Under the pieces are notes generated by a model that did not search any database, had not been told where the DNA came from, and saw only the letters and a list, made by a program, of their open reading frames with translations. Below are positions 44,738-52,747 of a stretch of 64,000 nt of DNA, piece by piece (position 1 is the first letter of the stretch; each line of letters opens with the position of its first letter). Source of the DNA: Saprospiraceae bacterium (GTDB lineage: Bacteria > Bacteroidota > Bacteroidia > Chitinophagales > Saprospiraceae); the NCBI GenBank assembly GCA_019694295.1, contig JAIBCG010000004.1, positions 1 through 64,000 on the forward strand. The letters run 5' to 3'. Made by a program: the position numbers and the translations under genes.

Positions 44738-45262
44738 ATGAATTTTTTTCTTGAATTATTGAAATATACTCTTCCCGGCCTAATTGTTTTTCTGACAGCT
44801 TATTTTGTTCTCAGACAATATCTCAGACACCAGGAACAGATGAAATTAATGGAATTAAAACAGAATGCCAATGCTGTAACTTTACCTCTCAAATTGCAAG
44901 CTTATGAAAGACTTTCCTTGTTTTGTGAACGAATATCCATTCCTTCTCTGATACTCCGACTTAACCAGCCCGGCATGAACACCCAGGCATTGCGCTATGC
45001 TATGCTGATAAGCATCCAAAAGGAGTTCGAGCACAACATTACTCAGCAAATGTATATATCTGAGCAATTGTGGAAGATTATAAAGATAGCAAGTGACCAA
45101 GTTGTAGATACCATTAACCTTATTTCATCCCGTATAGGGAATGACAGCCCTTCAGAGGTATTTGTCGAATCTTACTACAAATTTTCTGAAGAGCTAAAAT
45201 TCGATTCACTCGAAAAAGCTCTTGCAGCCATCAAGCAGGAGGCCGCCCTTTTGCTTGCTTAA
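44738..45262 (+). CDS. Conserved Bacteroidota membrane protein of unknown function
   Basis: 174 residues. One N-terminal membrane helix (LLKYTLPGLIVFLTAYFVLRQYL) then a cytoplasmic helical part with charged heptads (HQEQMKLMELKQNANAVTLPLKLQAYERLSLFCERI) and FEHNITQQMYISEQLWKIIKIASDQV. I recognise the pattern as a recurrent Bacteroidota hypothetical but have no function. Its -7 box TAACTTTG is at 44712-44719. The next gene starts 16 bp downstream. Confidence 0.6.
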   Translation: MNFFLELLKYTLPGLIVFLTAYFVLRQYLRHQEQMKLMELKQNANAVTLPLKLQAYERLSLFCERISIPSLILRLNQPGMNTQALRYAMLISIQKEFEHNITQQMYISEQLWKIIKIASDQVVDTINLISSRIGNDSPSEVFVESYYKFSEELKFDSLEKALAAIKQEAALLLA

Positions 45263-45277
45263 AATAATGATTGCAAA

Positions 45278-46021
45278 ATGAAAAATCTGATATTCATAGG
45301 CTTTTTGTTGCTGACGGCATGTACACCCAAAGTGTGGCATACCTCAGGAGTTTATCATGCCAATACCAGGATATACAACGAAACAATCACCGATGACGTT
45401 GCAATGCTTATGTTGATACAACCCTACAAACAATTGGAAGAAAGCAAGATGAAAACAATTGTCGGTATGACACAGACACAACTCATCAAAGCAAAACCGG
45501 AGTCACCACTCACCAATATGCTGGCGGACATGGTACAAGCTTCTGTTATGCTAAAGACCAATGACAAAATTGATGCTACCTTTATCAATTATGGTGGTGT
45601 AAGACTTGGGGCATTGCCTGAAGGCGAAATAAGCTTAGGAAAGATATACGAGCTCATGCCATTCGATAATATGGCTGTCATTTTGCGCATTTCAGGTGCT
45701 CAGTTGCAAACATTCTGTAACCACATAGCAAAATCAGGCGGATGGCCGGTAAGCAAATCGATACGTTTTGAGATAAAAAACCAACAGGCAGCCAATATTA
45801 CCATACATGGCAATGGACTCGACCCTGACAAGATTTACCGAATATGTGTGCCTGATTATGTTGCCAATGGCGGGGATGATTGTTCTTTCCTCACAGCAAT
45901 CCCACAGACTACTTATCAATACCTTTTAAGAGATGCCATTCTGGATGGATTCAAGAGAGTGTCACAAGACGGAGGTAAAGTAGAGTCGTCAAATGATGGC
46001 CGTATAACTACTTCAAATTAA
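45278..46021 (+). CDS. 5'-nucleotidase C-terminal-domain lipoprotein
   Basis: 247 residues. Lipobox LLLTACT with Cys15. The body is the C-terminal substrate-binding domain of UshA-type 5'-nucleotidases: SPLTNMLADMVQASVML, DATFINYGGVRLGALPEGEISLGKIYELMPFDNMAVILRISG, and YRICVPDYVANGGDDCSFL. It has no metal site. The metallophosphatase half is a separate gene 4 bp downstream, so the enzyme is a two-gene complex here. Confidence 0.88.
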   Translation: MKNLIFIGFLLLTACTPKVWHTSGVYHANTRIYNETITDDVAMLMLIQPYKQLEESKMKTIVGMTQTQLIKAKPESPLTNMLADMVQASVMLKTNDKIDATFINYGGVRLGALPEGEISLGKIYELMPFDNMAVILRISGAQLQTFCNHIAKSGGWPVSKSIRFEIKNQQAANITIHGNGLDPDKIYRICVPDYVANGGDDCSFLTAIPQTTYQYLLRDAILDGFKRVSQDGGKVESSNDGRITTSN

Positions 46022-46025
46022 TACA

Positions 46026-46952
46026 ATGAAAAGAAGGCAGTTTATAAAAAAAATCAGCATTGGCTCTCTACTGGCCGGCAGCGGGTTCATTACTCCTGAG
46101 GTGTTTGCCCAACCACAAACATTCAAACTCACCATTCTGCATACCAATGATACACACAGCAGGATAGAACCTTTTCCGATGGACGGTGGTTCTCATCAGG
46201 GTCTCGGCGGAGTTGCCAGACGTGCCGCACTTATTAAAAAAATACGTTCAGAAGAGCCGAATGTCTTGTTGCTTGACAGTGGAGACATTTTTCAGGGAAC
46301 GCCTTATTTCAACATGTTCGGTGGCGAACTTGAGTTTAAGGCTATGTCGGCAATGCAGTACGATGCAGCTACTATGGGTAATCATGATTTTGATGCAGGA
46401 CTTGAAGGTTTTGTAAAACAACTGCCACTTGCTACCTTTCCTTTCTTGTGTTCAAATTATGATTTTAATGATACAATTGTTGCCGGCAAAACATCCGAGT
46501 ATAAGATATTCAGGAAAGGAGGTTTGAAAATTGGTGTATTCGGTTTGGGTGTTGAACTTGAAGGCCTGGTACCAAGAGATAATTTTGGCAAAACACGGTA
46601 CCTCGATCCGGTAATCAAAGCACGTGAAGTAGCAGGCAAACTCAAGCATGACTATAAATGCGACCTCGTAATCTGCCTATCACATCTCGGTTACAAATAC
46701 AAAACCAGCAAAATTGACGATGTAAAGCTTGCAGGTAACTCAGAAGATATTGACATCATACTTGGTGGGCACACACACACATTTCTAAATAAACCAGAAG
46801 TACAAACCAATACTAAGGGGAAGAAAGTTGTAATATCGCAAGTGGGTTTTGCAGGAATCGTACTTGGCCGACTTGATATATTTTTCGAAAGAAACAAGAA
46901 AGATGTATGTATAAGTTGTGCTAACCACGAGATAAATAACCTTATTGATTGA
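46026..46952 (+). CDS. 5'-nucleotidase metallophosphatase domain protein (Tat-exported)
   Basis: 308 residues. Twin-arginine N-terminus MKRRQFIKKISIGSLLAGSGF. Metal motifs of calcineurin-like phosphatases: LHTNDTHSR (Asp42, His44), DSGDIFQGTPYF, MGNHDFDAG, SHLGYKYK and GGHTHTFL. Together with the preceding gene it covers one complete 5'-nucleotidase/2',3'-cyclic phosphodiesterase in two chains; many bacteria have it as one polypeptide. The Tat signal on the catalytic part and the Sec/lipoprotein signal on the other mean they are exported separately. Confidence 0.88.
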   Translation: MKRRQFIKKISIGSLLAGSGFITPEVFAQPQTFKLTILHTNDTHSRIEPFPMDGGSHQGLGGVARRAALIKKIRSEEPNVLLLDSGDIFQGTPYFNMFGGELEFKAMSAMQYDAATMGNHDFDAGLEGFVKQLPLATFPFLCSNYDFNDTIVAGKTSEYKIFRKGGLKIGVFGLGVELEGLVPRDNFGKTRYLDPVIKAREVAGKLKHDYKCDLVICLSHLGYKYKTSKIDDVKLAGNSEDIDIILGGHTHTFLNKPEVQTNTKGKKVVISQVGFAGIVLGRLDIFFERNKKDVCISCANHEINNLID

Positions 46953-47253
46953 AGATCAGGATGATAGTGTAGCGAACATCAAGTGAAATGTTAAAACATA
47001 CTGCACATTTGCTGATTATCAAATGAGTATGTATGAGCATATTTTTTTTCTGAAAATTAATTCATTTTACATTTTTTTATTCAGAAAAATTTTCCAAAAT
47101 TTGCATCCCCATGAACGTGTGATGGAGTCTTATAAATGAAATATACAGAGGGAATATCCCGGAGTCTGAGATGATTCCACCGAGGCTTAGGTCTCAAAAC
47201 AACAGTTAAGTATTATTATAAAGCCCTAAAAGGCACAATCGATCTGAGAAAAC
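46953..47253. promoter_or_regulatory. dnaA upstream region
   Basis: About 300 bp. A near-consensus -7 (AAAATTTG, 47096-47103) predicts a leader of about 145 nt before the dnaA ATG, with a small GGGA-ATA-TCCC hairpin near 47152. I see no clusters of TTATCCACA-type DnaA boxes, so no evidence for oriC here. Confidence 0.4.
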
Positions 47254-48669
47254 ATGGTAAACGACCACAACATCGTATGGGAAAACTGTCTGAAAACTAT
47301 TCGGGGTAACATTTCGCCTCAGAGTTTCAAAACCTGGTTTGAACCCATCAAGCCTATAAGACTGGAGAATGAAGCGCTTACCATACAGGTGCCCAATAAG
47401 ATTTTTTATGAATGGCTTGAAGAACACTATGTTGGTCTGTTGAAGTCAACAATCAGGCAGGAGATAGGTCAAAAAGCCAAGCTGGAATATCAGATACCTA
47501 TCGGCAAAACTCAGGAGACGAACATATCTGCAAGAAAACCAACTCACAACACAAGCAATACTGCATTTGTAGCAGCCGATCATATCAAAAATCCTTTTGT
47601 AATACCAGGAATCAAGAAAGTTAAGATAGACCCTCAGTTGAACCCCGACTATGTGTTCGATTCACTTATTGAAGGTGATTGTAATAAACTCGCGAGGTCA
47701 GCAGGCATGGCGGCAGCCCGACAACCCGGAGGTACGGCATTCAATCCACTAGTGGTATATGGTAGTGTAGGTTTAGGGAAAACCCATCTGGCACAAGCTA
47801 TTGGCAACGAAATAGTCAAAAATTTTGAGAACAAAAATGTGCTGTATGTAGTGGCAGACAAATTTACCAACCAGATTATACAAGCCATCAAGAATAACGC
47901 CATCGATGAGCTCATCAATTTTTACCAGATGGTAGATGTGTTGATTGTAGATGATATCCAGTTTTTAGCTAATAAACAAAAGACACAAGAGATTTTCTTC
48001 CATATATTCAACCAACTACACCAAAGTGGCCGACAGATAGTGCTTACATCCGACAAACCACCCAAAGATCTGGAAGGAATGGAGGAGCGACTCATTTCAA
48101 GATTTAAGTGGGGCTTGTCGGCCGATCTTCAAATGCCGGATTTTGAGACACGTGTAGCTATATTGGATGCCAAAGCACAGCAGATGGGCGTGGAGATTCC
48201 GTATCCGGTACTTGAGTATCTGGCATTTAATGTAAAAAATAACATTCGCGAACTCGAAGGTGTAGTCAAGTCTTTGATTTTTTCTGCATCTATACATAAA
48301 AGGCATATTGATAAAGAACTTGCAAAAGAAGTAATCTCTAATCATGTATCCACTGTTCATAAAGAAATTACAATAGAGTTTATACAGCAAATGGTATCTG
48401 ACCAGCTAAATGTACCTTTGGATAATATGAAAGGTAAAACACGTATGCGTTCAGCCGTACTTGCAAGGCAGTTGTCAATGTTTCTTGCCAAAAATCACAC
48501 TGCCAAATCACTCAAAACAATCGGAGAAACCCTCGGTGGCCGCGACCATAGTACTGTTATCTATTCTTGCAAGGCCGTACAAGATCTGATGGATACAGAC
48601 CCCGGCTTCAGAAAAACAGTAGAAGAACTCGATAAAAAAATATCAATTAATGCTACTGTATCAGCTTAA
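47254..48669 (+). CDS. dnaA: Chromosomal replication initiator DnaA
   Basis: 471 residues with all four domains: domain I (NCLKTIRGNISPQSFKTWFEPIKP), short linker, AAA+ with Walker A GSVGLGKTHLAQAIGNE (~170), Walker B VLIVDDIQFLANK, sensor II arginine region, and domain IV HTH ending in GGRDHSTVIYSCKAV. Initiates replication by binding oriC. It is followed closely by two tRNA genes. dnaN and other origin genes are not adjacent. Confidence 0.97.
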   Translation: MVNDHNIVWENCLKTIRGNISPQSFKTWFEPIKPIRLENEALTIQVPNKIFYEWLEEHYVGLLKSTIRQEIGQKAKLEYQIPIGKTQETNISARKPTHNTSNTAFVAADHIKNPFVIPGIKKVKIDPQLNPDYVFDSLIEGDCNKLARSAGMAAARQPGGTAFNPLVVYGSVGLGKTHLAQAIGNEIVKNFENKNVLYVVADKFTNQIIQAIKNNAIDELINFYQMVDVLIVDDIQFLANKQKTQEIFFHIFNQLHQSGRQIVLTSDKPPKDLEGMEERLISRFKWGLSADLQMPDFETRVAILDAKAQQMGVEIPYPVLEYLAFNVKNNIRELEGVVKSLIFSASIHKRHIDKELAKEVISNHVSTVHKEITIEFIQQMVSDQLNVPLDNMKGKTRMRSAVLARQLSMFLAKNHTAKSLKTIGETLGGRDHSTVIYSCKAVQDLMDTDPGFRKTVEELDKKISINATVSA

Positions 48670-48691
48670 TGAAATTATTTAAAAATATTTC

Positions 48692-48722
48692 TTGCAAATT
48701 CTAAAAAGCTGTTATATATTTG
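48692..48722 (+). promoter_or_regulatory. tRNA-Ser promoter
   Basis: TTG at 48692-48694 and TATATTTG at 48715-48722, 20 bp apart. Predicted start near 48728; the ~48-nt leader has a small AGGGAA-TTCCCT hairpin. Confidence 0.65.
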
Positions 48723-48776
48723 CGTCCGCTTTGGAAAACTATCAGGGAAGAAAGATTCCCTATAAAGATAAGAGCA

Positions 48777-48863
<87 letters not shown>

Positions 48864-48923
48864 CAAAAAAAAATTAGAAAAAACGGAACATAACCATAAA
48901 ATGTTCGTTTGATATAAAAGTTT

Positions 48924-48998
48924 CGGGGTGTAGCGCAGCTCGGTTAGCGCACCTGCTTTGGGAGCAGGGGGTCCCAAGTTCGAATCTTGGTACCCCGA
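48924..48998 (+). tRNA. tRNA-Pro (TGG)
   Basis: 75-nt tRNA. Acceptor CGGGGTG pairs with TACCCCG (one G-T), anticodon stem CCTGC/GCAGG with loop TTTGGGA (anticodon TGG), and T-arm CCCAAGTTCGAATCTTGG. Follows tRNA-Ser by 60 bp; probably cotranscribed. Confidence 0.95.
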
Positions 48999-49006
48999 CT
49001 TCATTC

Positions 49007-49038
49007 AAAAGAGGAATAGCAATGTTCCTCTTTTTTTA
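49007..49038 (+). terminator. Terminator after tRNA-Pro
   Basis: Stem AAAAGAGGAA / TTCCTCTTTT around an 8-nt loop, followed by T-rich DNA. Confidence 0.88.
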
Positions 49039-49217
49039 TTTTTGGCTGTTTGATAAATTTTTCCTACGTGTGTTATTCAGTATTTTGCAAATTGTGTTTG
49101 GCCTCCTAAATACCTATCAGAGATATTTTAGCATTTTAATAAGTTTTTTTTCTCATGAGAAATCAATACTGAAGCATTTTATGTATTTTGCAGCATTAAC
49201 GACTATCGGATAACTGT

Positions 49218-50990
49218 ATGCATTTGCCATCTATTTCTGTATTGCTCACGAGCTTCAAAGACGCCTTCATCCGATTCCCGATGTCGATGTTGTTTGCTAT
49301 GCTCACCTGTATTTTGTCGGTCTATATGGTCGAATACGACATTAACGAAAAATCACCGGTATTCAAGCTGTTGACCATGAGTATCATAGGCGTACCGCTG
49401 ATGATTAGTGCAAAGATATTTTCCGAGCGTTTCAATAGAAATGGTATTGCCAAGTGGATTGCCTATGCTTTGGGTCTTGTAGTTTTGTTGCTCTACATGT
49501 ATTTCATCGCTCCCGATTTTGAATCGAGCAAGGTCGTAAAGCCAATAAGGTTTGTCTCTGTTCTTATTTTTTCTCACTTACTGGTATCGGTGGCTCCTTA
49601 CTTGCGGGTAGGTCAGGTCGAAGACTTTTGGGAGTATAATAAACAGATATTTGTCAATTGGTTGTTCGGTGCGGCTTATGGGCTGATTATTTTCCTTGGT
49701 ATCGCAGTTGCCTTTCTTGCAGTAGATAATCTTTTTGGTGTGCATATTGAGTTCGATTGGTATGTAGAGATTTTTCTGATCATTGCTTCGGTATTTCATC
49801 CGGTTTATTTCTTAGACCATTTTCCGGAGAATTTTCACCGTATTGCCGATGATGGAAAGTATTCAAAGGTCATTCTCAATATTGTAAAATTTATATTGAT
49901 ACCGTTAAGTTTGCTATATATCACTATACTTTATCTTTTTAGTATAAAAATAGGAGTAGAGATGGCTTTGCCCAAAGGTTGGGTGGCAAGCTTGGTAATT
50001 GGCTTCTCTATCACAGGCATGCTTACTTATTTGCTCAATTACAGACTACCGGATGTTTTTCCTCAAGAAAGCCCTTTGTTGGCTTGGTTTAAGAAATGGT
50101 TTTTTTACCTGATGGTACCTTTGGTAATGTTATTATTTGTAGCCATCATCAAGCGTGTGATGGATTATGGTTTTACACCACCCAGATATTTTGTCATGCT
50201 CACTGCAGTATGGCTTGGATGTATTCTGCTTTATTTTATTATTTCAAAAAAAGACAAAATTAAACTCATTCCTATGAGTCTTATTGGTTTTCTTGCAGTA
50301 GGCAGCCTTAGCCCAATAGATGCCTTCAGGGTTTCTGCCCAGAGTCAGTACAATCGTTTAATGAGAATGTTTGAAGAAAAGAATCTTGTAATAGACGAAA
50401 TCATTCATGTCGATACTACAAAGCTTATGCTCAGTGTGCCCCAACAAGAACGTGCTGCATCAATGGTGCAGGTACTTGACGCTATGAATTCACTTAATAA
50501 TCTGAATGAACATCTTCATGATAAAATACACCAGGATTCACTCAACTCTGCTAATGCCGGGTTGATGATGATGAACAAGCTCGGGCTTACTAAAGCAGGC
50601 CATGTAATACAACCGGAAGAGTTTTATACATATAGTGTAAATGTAAATGATGCCCTGCATGTGGAAGGATATTCGGTATTGCTTCCGCTGAATATTTTCT
50701 CGGGCGAAAAACGAAAAGACGGTTTTGAATTTTCAGATGACCAGACAAAAATACTTTGGAAAAAAAATAACCAGGTGCTTGCAACGCTCGAGTTTAAAGA
50801 ATTGATGAAAAATCTTGCCGAAAAGTATGGTAATGGTAAATACGATATACCAAGAGCTGAGCTTAGCTTTACATTCGAAAATGAACAATACAGAATGAAA
50901 CTTATGCTCAATGCGGTGTCCTTTGGTTTGATAGGTACTGAACGTCGGGTAAACAGCATCGACGGGTATTTCTTATATGCCGAAAAATGA
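49218..50990 (+). CDS. DUF4153 membrane protein
   Basis: 590 residues. About ten to twelve hydrophobic helices in the first ~390 residues (for example MSMLFAMLTCILSVYMV, IAYALGLVVLLLYMYFIAP, LIIFLGIAVAFLAVDNLFG, SLLYITILYLFSIKIGVEM), fitting DUF4153, then a periplasmic or cytosolic C-terminal part of ~200 residues with QYNRLMRMFEEKNLVIDE. Function unknown. Starts 18 bp after a weak AT-rich frame that I do not believe is coding. Confidence 0.75.
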   Translation: MHLPSISVLLTSFKDAFIRFPMSMLFAMLTCILSVYMVEYDINEKSPVFKLLTMSIIGVPLMISAKIFSERFNRNGIAKWIAYALGLVVLLLYMYFIAPDFESSKVVKPIRFVSVLIFSHLLVSVAPYLRVGQVEDFWEYNKQIFVNWLFGAAYGLIIFLGIAVAFLAVDNLFGVHIEFDWYVEIFLIIASVFHPVYFLDHFPENFHRIADDGKYSKVILNIVKFILIPLSLLYITILYLFSIKIGVEMALPKGWVASLVIGFSITGMLTYLLNYRLPDVFPQESPLLAWFKKWFFYLMVPLVMLLFVAIIKRVMDYGFTPPRYFVMLTAVWLGCILLYFIISKKDKIKLIPMSLIGFLAVGSLSPIDAFRVSAQSQYNRLMRMFEEKNLVIDEIIHVDTTKLMLSVPQQERAASMVQVLDAMNSLNNLNEHLHDKIHQDSLNSANAGLMMMNKLGLTKAGHVIQPEEFYTYSVNVNDALHVEGYSVLLPLNIFSGEKRKDGFEFSDDQTKILWKKNNQVLATLEFKELMKNLAEKYGNGKYDIPRAELSFTFENEQYRMKLMLNAVSFGLIGTERRVNSIDGYFLYAEK

Positions 50991-50997
50991 TCGTCAG

Positions 50998-51951
50998 CTA
51001 ATTTTTACCAATAAGAAATGGGTATTTTTTCGTGAGATGCATTTCGAGTTCAGATATTTTATTCTGAAACTGCTGATAATGTCTTGTATCGGGGTACAAG
51101 GGTCGGTGATTTTTCATATTGGCCAGTGTCTGCATATCAGTATTGAAGGTCAAAGCCTCAGGTGTAAAATAACTTTTCTCAAATTTGTCCCAGATATAAT
51201 CTATTGCCTGGTTGTTGGGGTGCACAAGGTCTTCTTTTGTAAAGCGATAATCGCGTAGGTCGTCTAAGAATAACTCATACGCCGGAAAATAATAAACACC
51301 ACGCTGCCGCTCAAGTACTTCATGTACAGCGGTGACCAGATGCCCCTTGCTTCTGGCATTTTCTACAAAACCATCTCTCAGATATCTTACAGGACTTACT
51401 GTAATGATAATCCTTATGTCGGGATTCATGTTTTGTAAGGCAATAATTGTTGATTGAATAATCTCTGTTAGTTGCAATACACTTAGCAATTCTTTGGTGA
51501 ATTTTTTTTGAGGTACCTTGTGGCAATTACTCACAATCTCACCAGAAGAAAGAAGCCTATAAATCCACGCAGTGCCGTAGCTTAGTATGCACCATTGTGC
51601 TTCCTTTATATAATTTGAGGCAAGGCTGATATGATGGTTGATATTGCTGCATACGTTGGAGGCATCAGTACCTGAGTACATGCCATGGTGACGGAAACTA
51701 TGGAAAGTTCCATCTGCTTCAAATAAGTCGGCCGGTGTGTAACTTTTCTTTTCACCAATATCCTGAATACAATGGTCAACAGAAGCAGGATTGAACAAAA
51801 TGCCGTGTGGATTGAGCAGTATTTGCCACCGAAGTGAGGTGAGTTTACTTGCTATATTCTCTGCAAAACAAGATCCGGCCAGTAATATTTTATCACCGGG
51901 TTTTATTTGGGCAGATGCCGGAGGCGGTGTCAATTCGGTCCTGAATTTCAT
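50998..51951 (-). CDS. GSCFA-domain protein
   Basis: 317 residues of a Bacteroidota/Alphaproteobacteria family named for the motif near the start: KILLAGSCFAENIASKL (LLAGSCFAENI at 23-33). Other marks are WQILLNPHGILFNPASV, FRHHGMYSG, and YFPAYELFLDDLRDYRFTKEDLVHPNNQAIDYIWDKF with conserved Asp and His. The fold resembles SGNH hydrolases, with Ser in GSCFA, Asn, and the D..H pair near 220, so an esterase or acyl-transfer role is inferred. No signal peptide. Confidence 0.85.
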   Translation of the reverse strand: MKFRTELTPPPASAQIKPGDKILLAGSCFAENIASKLTSLRWQILLNPHGILFNPASVDHCIQDIGEKKSYTPADLFEADGTFHSFRHHGMYSGTDASNVCSNINHHISLASNYIKEAQWCILSYGTAWIYRLLSSGEIVSNCHKVPQKKFTKELLSVLQLTEIIQSTIIALQNMNPDIRIIITVSPVRYLRDGFVENARSKGHLVTAVHEVLERQRGVYYFPAYELFLDDLRDYRFTKEDLVHPNNQAIDYIWDKFEKSYFTPEALTFNTDMQTLANMKNHRPLYPDTRHYQQFQNKISELEMHLTKKYPFLIGKN

Positions 51952-52090
51952 TTGTGATTAAACTTTTAGGGACATTTTTTAATCTGAATAATAAGAATAG
52001 TAAGTAAAAAGCGTATTATATTAATGTTAAGAAAACTTTATTGACCGACAAATATATCAACTAAACGTTTTGAAAGTGTAACTTTACCAA

Positions 52091-52738
52091 ATGAACTTCA
52101 AGCTCATTTTTTGTATGATTGGCTTTATGCTCATTGCTCGTAACGGAAGCTTACAATCACAGACTTCTGATACGAGTATTGTTCAGCTATCAGGTCTTGT
52201 GCTGGATGGTTCAGGCGAAATTCTGTTGCCGGTGGCTTACACCAACGTTTTTATCAAAGGTAGAAGCTCCGGTACATTTGCCGACTTGAAGGGCTTTTTC
52301 TCCATTGTAGCACGTAAAGGTGAGTCTGTAAGGTTTACAAGTGTAGGTTATAAGACGGTTGAGTATCAGGTGCCAAAGGTACTCGCATCTGACCGTTACT
52401 CGATTGTGCAACTGATGACCAAAGATACCATTAATCTCCCGGAAACGATCATATTTCCATGGCCGAGTCGTGAGCGTTTTACAACAGATTTCCTTGCCAT
52501 GGATGTTTCGCATGCTATCCAAGAGAAGGCGAAGGAAAATCTTGCCAGAGAAAGCCTCGAAAAGCTCAGGTTTGAAGTACCCAAAGATGCACGCGAATAT
52601 ACTAGCTATTATTCTCAGCAGTTTAACCAGAAATATTACTACATGGGCCAGACACCACCTATGAATATTTTTAATCCGCTTGCCTGGGCACAATTCTTCA
52701 AGGAATGGAAGCAAGGAAAGTACAAGAAGAAAAAATAA
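52091..52738 (+). CDS. Secreted carboxypeptidase-regulatory-like domain protein
   Basis: 215 residues. Signal peptide MNFKLIFCMIGFMLIARNGSLQSQ. Residues ~30-115 are a CarboxypepD_reg/CNA-B-like beta sandwich (LSGLVLDGSGEILLPVAYTNVFIKGRSSGTFADLKGFFSIVARKGESVRFTSVGYKTVEYQV). The C-terminal 100 residues are charged and not typical of TonB-dependent receptors. It may be a stand-alone adaptor for a receptor elsewhere. Confidence 0.72.
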   Translation: MNFKLIFCMIGFMLIARNGSLQSQTSDTSIVQLSGLVLDGSGEILLPVAYTNVFIKGRSSGTFADLKGFFSIVARKGESVRFTSVGYKTVEYQVPKVLASDRYSIVQLMTKDTINLPETIIFPWPSRERFTTDFLAMDVSHAIQEKAKENLARESLEKLRFEVPKDAREYTSYYSQQFNQKYYYMGQTPPMNIFNPLAWAQFFKEWKQGKYKKKK

Positions 52739-52747
52739 TACAACTGC

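Noticed and set aside
46953-47253. oriC next to dnaA
   Set aside because: No cluster of DnaA boxes or AT-rich unwinding module could be found upstream or downstream of dnaA by eye.
49022-49213. 63-residue hydrophobic frame after tRNA-Pro
   Set aside because: It starts inside the terminator, is extremely T-rich and has no family resemblance; the hydrophobicity follows from base composition.
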